Assembly (NCBI GenBank): GCA_963733395.1 | Contig: CAVTCZ010000019.1 | Location: forward strand, 124,001-188,000 | Direction: 5' to 3' | Length of the DNA: 64,000 nucleotides | Source: JADKAV01 sp963733395 | GTDB taxonomy: Bacteria; Actinomycetota; Actinomycetes; S36-B12; UBA10799 | Part shown: positions 56,748 through 64,000 of the stretch, in pieces | How the letters are laid out: each line of letters begins with the position of its first letter | Position numbering within the stretch: the stretch's first letter is position 1 | Made by a program: the position numbers and the translations under genes | The notes under the pieces: model-generated | The model's database searches: none | Told to the model about the DNA's origin: nothing | What the model saw: the letters and a program-made list of their open reading frames with translations, nothing else

Positions 56748-58415
56748 GAGAAGTGGTGGACGAACGCCGTGGTTTACCAGATCTACCCCCGGTCGTTCGC
56801 GGATTCCGACGGCGACGGTTTCGGCGACCTGCCGGGGATCGAGTCGCGGCTGGACTACCTGCAGACCCTCGGCGTGGATGTGTTGTGGCTGTCGCCGATC
56901 TACCGGTCGCCGCAGGACGACAACGGCTACGACATCAGCGATTACCGGGACATCGATCCGGTGTTCGGCACGCTGGCCGACTTCGATCGGCTGCTCGCGG
57001 GCGTGCACGACCGCGGTATGAAGCTGGTGATGGACCTGGTCGTGAACCACACGTCCGACGAGCACCCGTGGTTCGTCGAGTCACGCTCGAGCAAGGACAG
57101 CCCGAAACGCGACTGGTACTGGTGGCGCCCGGGCGTGGATGGGGGGCCACCGAACAACTGGGGCTCGATCTTCTCCGGCAGCGCCTGGCAGTACGACGAA
57201 GTCACCGACGAGTACTACCTGCATCTGTTCTCGCGCAAGCAGCCGGACCTGAACTGGGAGAATCCGCAGGTCCGGCGAGGCCGTCTACGAAATGATGAAC
57301 TGGTGGCTCGACCGCGGGGTCGACGGCTTCCGGATGGATGTCATCAACCTGATCTCGAAGCACACGGGACTCTGCCGGACGGGGAGGTGCCCGCCGGGAG
57401 ATCTCTACGGGACGGCGGGCCGTACTACAGAACGGGCCCCGGCTGCACGAGTTCCTCCAGGAGATGGACCGCGAGGTCTTCGCCCACCGCGACGCGGAGT
57501 ATGCTGACAGTCGGTGAGACCCCCGGGGTCATCGGTGGAGCAGGCGCGGCTGCTCACCGACGGATCGCGTCGCGAACTCGACATGGTCTTCCAGTTCGAG
57601 CACGTGCAGATCGACCACGGCCGCAACAAATGGGATCTCCGCCCGCTCGACGTGGTGGCTCTGAAGAACAACCTGACCAAGTGGCAGATACGGGTTGGCG
57701 GACGCGGGCTGGAACAGCCTGTACTGGAACAACCACGACCAGCCGCGGGTGGTGTCGCGGTTCGGCGATCCGACGGAACTACTGGTACGAGTCGGCGACG
57801 TTGCTTGGCCACCGTCCTGCACCTGCAGCGCGGCACGCCGTACGTGTACCAGGGCGAGGAGTTGGGAATGACCAACTACCCGTTCGCCGAGCATCGACGA
57901 GTTCCGCGATGTGGAGTCGCTGAACCACTACCACGAGGCGGTGTACCACCAGGGGCGTGGATCCGAAAGAGGTGCTGCCGGCGCTGTTCGCAGTTGGTCG
58001 GGACAACGCCCGCACGCCGATGCAGTGGGACGACTCCGACCAGGCAGGTTTCACGACCGGCACGGCGTGGCTGCCGGTCAATCCCAACCGCCGAACGATC
58101 AATGCCGCGGCGGAGGTCGACGATCCGGAGTCCGTGTTCAACCACTACCGCCGGCTCATCGCCCTACGCCACGAGGATCCGGTGATCCGGCACGGGGAGT
58201 TCGAACTCCTGCTGCCCGACGACCCGGCCATCTACGCCTTCATCCGGACGCTGGCGGGAACCCGGCTGCTGGTGGTGGCGAACTTCTCCGGCGAACCGGT
58301 CGACGTGCCGCTGGACCTGGCCGGCGAGGTCGTCATCGGCAACTACCGCGAACCCGTGGGCAGCGTCCTGCGGCCGTGGGAAGCCCGTGTCTATCGGACG
58401 CGTGCGAACTCATGA
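56745..58415 (+). CDS. GH13 oligo-1,6-glucosidase/alpha-glucosidase (many frameshifts)
   Basis: GH13 with AVVYQIYPRSFADSDGDGFGDLPGIESRLDYLQTLGVDVLWLSPIYRSP, region I DLVVNHTSDEHPWF, region II GVDGFRMDVINLISK (nucleophile Asp), general acid Glu in LTVGETPGV, and region IV NNHDQPRVV. The order fits GH13_31 (oligo-1,6-glucosidase, MalL-like). At least ten indels between 57280 and 57955 break the frame. It continues to TGA 58413-58415 overlapping the DUF202 gene. GTG 56745 with TACCGT and a 7-nt gap. Related to 19201 but distinct. Confidence 0.85.
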
Positions 58416-58735
58416 CCGATCCCGACTACCGGTACTCGCTGGCCAACGAGCGCACCTACCTGGCTTGGGTACGCACCGGTCTGGCGCTCATCGCCGGGGG
58501 GATCGCGATCCGCATCTTCATCTCGGATGTCGGTGCCACGTGGCTGCTCGGGGCGGCGGCCGTGGGGTTCACAGTGCTCGGCGGGGTGCTCACCTTCACG
58601 TCCTACCGGCACTGGCTGCACGTGCAGGAGGCGATGCGCCAGGAGTTGCCCCTGCCGACCCAGCGTGGGCCGCTGATCCTGACCATCGGAATGGTGCTCC
58701 TGGCAGTGGTCGTCACCATCGGAATCCTGCTGTGA
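58412..58735 (+). CDS. DUF202/YidH family membrane protein
   Basis: 107 aa, three helices, with the DUF202 opening SLANERTYLAWVRTGLALIAGGIAI. It is coupled to the preceding glucosidase (ATGA) and to a second DUF202 gene. The family's role is unknown. The two tandem DUF202 genes are typical (YidH/YidG type). Confidence 0.85.
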   Translation: MTDPDYRYSLANERTYLAWVRTGLALIAGGIAIRIFISDVGATWLLGAAAVGFTVLGGVLTFTSYRHWLHVQEAMRQELPLPTQRGPLILTIGMVLLAVVVTIGILL

Positions 58736-59001
58736 ACTCGCAGACCGAGCGCACCCGGCTCGCGTGGCGGCGCACCATCCTCGCCGTGCTGGTGGTGGGT
58801 GGCGTCGGTGCGGTGCACCTGGCGACCGCGGGGTTGCTGCAGCTTGCCGTCCTTGCCGCCGTGGTGACGGTGGTGGGGTGTGTCCCCGCCGTTCGAAGGC
58901 TCGCGGTGCTGCGGGATGCTGCTCCGGTCGCGACCTGGGAGCCACTGGTGCTGGCCATAGCCGGCTGCCTAATGGCGACCAGCGTCTTCGTCACCGGCTG
59001 A
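58732..59001 (+). CDS. DUF202 family membrane protein, second member
   Basis: 89 aa, three helices. The DUF202 opening is QTERTRLAWRRTILAVLVVGG. GTG 58732 overlaps the upstream TGA. Its end overlaps the convergent acyltransferase by 33 bases, a long convergent overlap. Confidence 0.8.
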   Translation: MNSQTERTRLAWRRTILAVLVVGGVGAVHLATAGLLQLAVLAAVVTVVGCVPAVRRLAVLRDAAPVATWEPLVLAIAGCLMATSVFVTG

Positions 59002-60245
59002 TCGCCGAGGTGTGACCGCTGCGAAAGCCACCACCACCAGCACCAGGTTCGTGACGGCTGAGGACGGCAGGCCGACCGCTCCCGGACCCCAGCGCGTCGC
59101 GAACCCGGTGGCTGACATGTTCAGGACGGCCATGCCGCCGACGGCGCAGCCGAGCGCGGGCAGGCTGATGCGCGGACGCCACCGGCGCAAGGCTCCCTCC
59201 GGCCGGGCCGCCAGGCCGGCGATGACCCAGGCCAGCGGCAGCACGACGAGCACGACCGCCACGTGGACGGCCCACCACTGGCCGCTCAGTGGCGCAACGG
59301 CCCAGCCGAGGGCGATTGCCGTGCCGGCCGCGAGCCCGACCAGCGGGATGTGCCACAGGTACATGCCCATCCCGCGGGCACCCACCAGCGCCACAGCGAC
59401 CCACAGCCGGTCATTGCGCAGCAGCCGCTGGAGCCAGGGCCACAGGCCCGCCACGAGCAGGATCTGACCCGCCCCGTACACAGCCAGCACCAGGCTGGGC
59501 GGGGCCAGGTTGGACAGGCCCGGGACGCCGGCCACCGATATCAACGAATGGGAGTACGGGCCGGCGAAGGCCAGCCCGACGGACGCGGCGATCAGTGCCA
59601 CGCCGAGGGGCACGGCCCACCGACGTCCCTGCATTCGCGGCAGGGCGTAGCCCACCTGATGCAGCCAGCCCCACACGACCAGCATGTTCAGCCACCCCCA
59701 TGCCGCGAGGTCGGTGGTGCGCACCACGTCGAGGATGACGATGAGGGTCAGCCACAGGACGTGCGTGAGCCAGGGCCGGCGGACCCACCGGGAGGTGAAC
59801 ACTGCGGCAGCCGCGACCAGCAGGTACACCCCAGCGAACCACAGCAGTTGGGACAGGAACCGGCCCGCGCCGACGACGGTGGGTGAGCCCCCGAACGGCA
59901 GCAGCAGGGCAGTCCAGACGGTCGCGTAGACGACGACCGGGGCCAGCAATCGGACTCCCCGGGCCTGCAAGTAGGCGCGCGTGCCGTGCCGTGCCAGGGA
60001 CGCGGCGTTCGACACCGCACCGGCAGCGAAGAACAGTGGCAGCACCTGGAACACCCAGGTCAACGGGATGAGGTAGTGAGCTTCTTCGAGGACATTGATG
60101 GCGCTGCCGTCGCCGCGCACGTGCCAAGCCAGGCTGTGCCCGACGATGACCACCACCAGAGCCACGGCCTTGACCGCGTCGAGCACCCGGTCTCGGCCGC
60201 GAGAGGCGTCGAGCACCCGCTGTGTGATCGCCGCCGTTCGGCCAT
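58969..60245 (-). CDS. Acyltransferase family 3 (OafA/YrhL-like), probable N-terminal frameshift
   Basis: A multi-pass O-acyltransferase with about ten helices. It opens VLDAVKAVALVVVIVGHSLAWH (His of the first helix is catalytic in this family), followed by YLIPLTWVFQVLPLFFAAGAVSN and GARGMGMYLWHIPLVGLA. The continuous frame runs up to ATG 60330. But ATG 60245 has TAGGGT and a 6-nt gap and reads MAERRRSHSG before a shift into the acyltransferase frame, so I place the start there with one missing base. Confidence 0.8.
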
Positions 60246-60257
60246 GAGTAGACCCTA
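60246..60257. promoter_or_regulatory. Divergent start sites 11 bp apart
   Basis: Minus-strand TAGGGT (60252-60257) serves ATG 60245. Plus-strand TAGACC (60249-60254) lies just before ATG 60257/GTG 60260. The two -10 hexamers overlap, so the genes should be transcribed in a mutually exclusive way. Confidence 0.4.
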
Positions 60258-60847
60258 TGGTGCGGCGAGGCCCTGGCCCTACGTCCGGCTCGGGTCGTGT
60301 CGCGCTGTGCGTCAATGTGCTGCTCGCCATCTTGGCGCCACTTCCCGCGATTCACTTGCTGGTGACCACTGCCCAGGTCAACCAGGTGTGGCCCTACCCG
60401 GCAGGCGAATGGTTGCTCAACGACCGGGGAGGGCTGGCCCGGCGCGGCTTGGGTGGCGCCGTTCTCGACGTCCTGCCGGGCACACAGCGGGATGCGCTGC
60501 TGGCACTGGTCGGCGTCCTGATAGTGGCGGTGCCGGCCCTCTTCGCGGTTCTCGTCCATAGGGCGATCAACGCACGATCGACCTGGCAGCCCCTGATCTG
60601 GTGGTTCGTGCCGGGCGGCTTGCTCCTTGCGATGTGGCAGGGCCTGTGGCAACCGCTGCCACAGGCGACGTTGCTCTTCGGCACCCGCAAGGAGTACCTC
60701 TTCTACGCTTGGCTGCTGTGCCTGGTCCTGTTGGTTCCCCGACACCTGCGCAGCTGGCAGGGCATTCTGTGCACGATCCTTGGACGGGATCCACAGATTC
60801 TCCGCCGGCGGTTCCCCGGGCCGGAGACAGGTGGCACGCTGAGCGAC
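60257..60847 (+). CDS. Membrane protein, apparently truncated and fused in frame to DUF2461
   Basis: About 197 codons with three or four hydrophobic helices (VALCVNVLLAILAPLPAIHLL, ALLALVGVLIVAVPALFAVLV, TWQPLIWWFVPGGLLLAMWQ) and the motif DRGGLARRGLGGAVL, which is reminiscent of the N-terminus of larger polysaccharide-related membrane proteins. It lacks a stop and runs directly into the DUF2461 gene. It is either a remnant joined by deletion, or its stop is hidden by an indel. Confidence 0.45.
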
Positions 60848-61480
60848 ATGAGCAAGGGAATCCCCGCTGAGGCCTTCGAGTTCTACGAGCACCTCGCCGC
60901 AGACAACACCCGTGAGTTCTGGACGGAACACAAGGGCGAATACGAAGCCTACGTGCGCGAGCCGTTGCAGGAACTCGCCGAGGCGATCGCACCCGACTTC
61001 GGGCCGGCCCATCTCTACCGCCCCTACCGGGACATGCGATTCAGCCGGGACAAGACCCCGTACAAGGACCACCAGGGCTGCCTGTTCGAGGCGGAGAACG
61101 GACTGGGGTGGTATGTGCAGGTCTCCGCGCACGGGCTGATGGTGGCCGGTGGCTGGTACATGTCCACGGGTCCGCAGGTGAAACGCTTCCGCGAGCACAT
61201 CCAGGAGTTCGGGGCAGCGGAGCTGCGGCAGGCACTGAAGCCCTTGCCCAAGGCCGGCTTCACCGTCGACGGCGAGCAGTTGAAGACCCGGCCACGCGGG
61301 GTCAGTGAGGACAACCCGGACCTCGACTTGCTGCGCCACCGCACGATCCATGCCACCCGAACCTGGGAACCCGAGGCCTGGATGGGCAGCAAGCGACTGC
61401 AGACCACCGTCCACAAGTCCTTCGACAAGTTGCGCCCGATGATCACCACACTGGCGGGGATCGTCGGACCACCGGAATAA
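60848..61480 (+). CDS. DUF2461 family protein
   Basis: 210 aa. DUF2461 (TIGR02453) pattern: AFEFYEHLAADNTREFWTEHKGEYEAYVREPLQELAEAI, then RPYRDMRFSRDKTPYKDHQG and GWYMSTGPQVKRFREHI. Function not known. ATG 60848 is chosen because the family begins there and CACGCT lies 7 nt before. The stop overlaps the next start (TAATG). Confidence 0.85.
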   Translation: MSKGIPAEAFEFYEHLAADNTREFWTEHKGEYEAYVREPLQELAEAIAPDFGPAHLYRPYRDMRFSRDKTPYKDHQGCLFEAENGLGWYVQVSAHGLMVAGGWYMSTGPQVKRFREHIQEFGAAELRQALKPLPKAGFTVDGEQLKTRPRGVSEDNPDLDLLRHRTIHATRTWEPEAWMGSKRLQTTVHKSFDKLRPMITTLAGIVGPPE

Positions 61481-61713
61481 TGGCACGTGTGCCCCGGACC
61501 GATTGGATGACACCGCATCCGCTGCGGCTCGATCCGGCGCACCCCCGCCGGTCCGAGATCCTGGCGCGGCACCGCGCGGCTGTCGACGCCGGCCAGGCGG
61601 GCTACACCGATCCCGACACCGGTCTGTTCGTACTCACGGCTGCGGCCCACCTCCAGCGGGGCGAGTGCTGCCACAAGGGTTGTCGGCACTGCCCGTACGA
61701 GGGGGAGGACTGA
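61480..61713 (+). CDS. DUF5522 protein, small Cys-rich
   Basis: 77 aa. HPLRLDPAHPRRSEILARH, YTDPDTGLFVLTAAAHLQRGECCHKGCRHCPY. The CC-x3-C-x2-C cluster at the end is a candidate metal-binding site and fits the DUF5522 family. TAATG overlap with DUF2461 and a one-base overlap with the next gene indicate an operon. Confidence 0.8.
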   Translation: MARVPRTDWMTPHPLRLDPAHPRRSEILARHRAAVDAGQAGYTDPDTGLFVLTAAAHLQRGECCHKGCRHCPYEGED

Positions 61714-62081
61714 TGGCCACCTCGCGCGGACTGCTCACCACCCTGGGCGTGTGGTCGGCTGTCTCCGTGGTGGGTGGTGGCGCGCTGTGGGCGAAGGGGC
61801 GTACGCAGTTCGCCCGCCGCTTCGGCCGGCAGACCCTGGCCTGGGGGGTGGTGGACGCAGCCATCGCCGGGTTCGGGGCATCCCGGCCGGCGCCGGACCC
61901 GGCACGTCTGCGCACGGTGCTGCTCATCAACTGCGCCGCGGACGTCGGCTACCTGGCGTTGGGGGTATTGGCGGTCAAGCGCGGGTGGCGCGGGGACGGG
62001 GAGGCGATCTTCGTGCAGGGGGCGTTCCTGTTGGCACTCGACAGCCACTACGCGTACCACCTCGACGTTCCGGGCGCCTGA
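61713..62081 (+). CDS. Small membrane protein, unknown
   Basis: 122 aa with three hydrophobic helices (LLTTLGVWSAVSVVGGGALWA, TLAWGVVDAAIAGFGA, VLLINCAADVGYLALGVLAV). The pattern QTLAWGVVDAAIAGFG looks like a conserved family signature but I cannot name the family. TGATG overlap with DUF5522. Last gene of the DUF2461 operon. Confidence 0.7.
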   Translation: MATSRGLLTTLGVWSAVSVVGGGALWAKGRTQFARRFGRQTLAWGVVDAAIAGFGASRPAPDPARLRTVLLINCAADVGYLALGVLAVKRGWRGDGEAIFVQGAFLLALDSHYAYHLDVPGA

Positions 62082-62109
62082 CCCTCGGCGTGGTGGCCCC
62101 GGCCGCGAC

Positions 62110-62229
62110 TGTGACGTTGTTGGGCCGGCGCCGCGCCGAGTGGTGCGCGGTTGTCGGTTTCAGTGCCTGGAAACCAGCAACGCTGCACCACTCGCGGAGG
62201 GTGGACCCGCAACAACGCAACACTCGGTT
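62110..62229. repeat. Composite of family C and family D repeats
   Basis: Opens with GTGACGTTGTTGG (left arm of family C). Then come CGAGTGGTGCGCGGTTG (62137-62153) and CAACGCTGCACCACTCG (62178-62194), the family D stem, and finally CGCAACAACGCAACACTCGG. This suggests a D element inserted in, or recombined with, a C element. 27 bp after the upstream stop. Confidence 0.7.
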
Positions 62230-62288
62230 CGGGGTGGGGACACGGTCGGCACCTTGACATCGAGCAGCCCTGGTGGTGCCCTTGGAGT

Positions 62289-63389
<1,101 letters not shown>

Positions 63390-63392
<3 letters not shown>

Positions 63393-63404
63393 CCTGGGTC
63401 CATG
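63390..63404 (+). promoter_or_regulatory. Leaderless promoter, AMP-dependent ligase
   Basis: TAGCCT (63390-63395), spacer GGGTCC, ATG 63402. Confidence 0.55.
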
Positions 63405-64000
63405 TTCGTGCTGACTGCCGATCAGTACCAGCGGATGAGCGTAGCCGCTGCCGGCGGCCTGTACGCGAAGGGTCTGCGCGCGGGGGATCGCGTGGCGATC
63501 GTCACCCCGGAGCATCGGTTCCCGCCTGCGGAAGCCGCGTACCTGCAGGCCTGCGTCGTGGCGGTGGTCGGGGCGGCGTTGCGGACCGGACTGGTGCCCG
63601 TGCCCGTGAATCCGCTGCTGACGGCCGGAGAGCGCGCGCACATCGTCGACGACAGCGGCGCGGCGGCGGTGATTTCGGAATCCGCCGAACTGAGGCACCT
63701 GGTCGAGCACCCCACCGGGCCGGAGTTGTCCGACTGGCCGCTGGGGCGGCCCATGCACTACACCTCCGGGACGACGGGCAGGCCGAAGGGTGTCTACACA
63801 CAGGCCATCGGCGAAGAACTGACCCGAGCCTTGTGGCGCGACGAGTTGGACCAATGGGAGTTCACCGCCGATGACATCACCCTGGTCCACGGGCCGCTGT
63901 GCCATGCCGCGCCGCTGCGCTACGCGATGCTCGTGTTGCAGGTCGGCGGCACGGCCGTGCTGCCGGGAGGATTCGAGGCGCGGGCCATCGCGCGGGCACT
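63402..64000 (+). CDS. AMP-dependent acyl-CoA synthetase/ligase (3' truncated)
   Basis: The first ~199 codons of an ANL-superfamily ligase, open to the window edge with no indel. MFVLTADQYQRMSVAAAGGL, GDRVAIVTPEHRFPPAEAAYLQACVVAVVGAALRTGLVPVPVNPLL, and the P-loop-like HYTSGTTGRPKGVYTQ are clear. The C-terminal half, and so its substrate class, is outside the window. It does not resemble the AcsA-like gene at 5827 beyond family motifs. Confidence 0.85.
   Translation, partial: MFVLTADQYQRMSVAAAGGLYAKGLRAGDRVAIVTPEHRFPPAEAAYLQACVVAVVGAALRTGLVPVPVNPLLTAGERAHIVDDSGAAAVISESAELRHLVEHPTGPELSDWPLGRPMHYTSGTTGRPKGVYTQAIGEELTRALWRDELDQWEFTADDITLVHGPLCHAAPLRYAMLVLQVGGTAVLPGGFEARAIARA

Noticed and set aside
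59411..61513. 700-codon minus-strand open frame across the acyltransferase and DUF2461
   Set aside because: Overlaps recognised genes. Composition typical of antisense frames in high-GC DNA.

Overview
The window is high-GC DNA with the gene content of an actinobacterium (Actinomycetota). The markers are a PafB/PafC WYL regulator pair, two proteins with an N-terminal DUF2510 domain, a wax-ester/diacylglycerol acyltransferase, an Abhydrolase_9 membrane hydrolase, a PPA1498-type Tat phosphoesterase and a DUF5522 protein. About thirty genes also lack a ribosome binding site and instead have a TAnnnT-like -10 hexamer ending 6-7 nt before the start codon, which is the layout of leaderless actinobacterial mRNAs. 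Genus cannot be assigned from sequence alone. Many reading frames are broken by single-base indels, mostly +1. These look like sequence errors, so I annotate such genes across the break.

Layout. 1-5.6 kb: 3' end of an amidase, tRNA-Lys(TTT), a DUF389 membrane protein behind a perfect palindrome, a NifX-like protein, a CcdA-like/thioredoxin-like pair and small membrane proteins. 5.8-12 kb: an operon of AMP-forming acetate-CoA ligase, E1 alpha, E1 beta, lipoyl E2 and a small acyl carrier protein, facing a DUF302-acpS operon. 12-17 kb: a lipoprotein, an AlkA-like DNA glycosylase, a DinB-like protein, and two neighbouring secreted paralogs (called NPYT family here). 17-25 kb: MFS exporter, DUF2510 protein, GH13 alpha-glucosidase, WS/DGAT, a Lys/Arg-rich secreted protein and its decayed copy, and two patatin-like lipases. 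25-31.6 kb: DUF2252, HdeD/DUF308, START-like protein, ABC exporter and the third NPYT paralog. 31.7-36.4 kb: Tat phosphoesterase, lipoprotein, membrane protein, then an ArsP-like permease with its TIGR03943 partner.

36.4-45.4 kb: MarR, HXXEE, DUF2277, an acyl-CoA dehydrogenase-like enzyme, a second DUF389 protein, META and YCII proteins, serine acetyltransferase facing cysteine synthase, then pafC, pafB and a pterin dehydratase on the minus strand. 45.5-56.3 kb: Abhydrolase_9, VOC protein, DUF2510 membrane protein, TypA/BipA, an unknown secreted protein, a CHASE-GGDEF-EAL protein and a membrane protein ending in a PI-PLC-like domain. 56.7-64 kb: a second GH13, a DUF202 pair, an acyltransferase-3, DUF2461, DUF5522, an AmmeMemoRadiSam-type radical SAM enzyme and the start of an AMP-dependent ligase.

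The most striking non-coding content is a set of at least six families of palindromic intergenic repeats. Several have two or three copies in this window. I see no phage, IS element, CRISPR array or rRNA.
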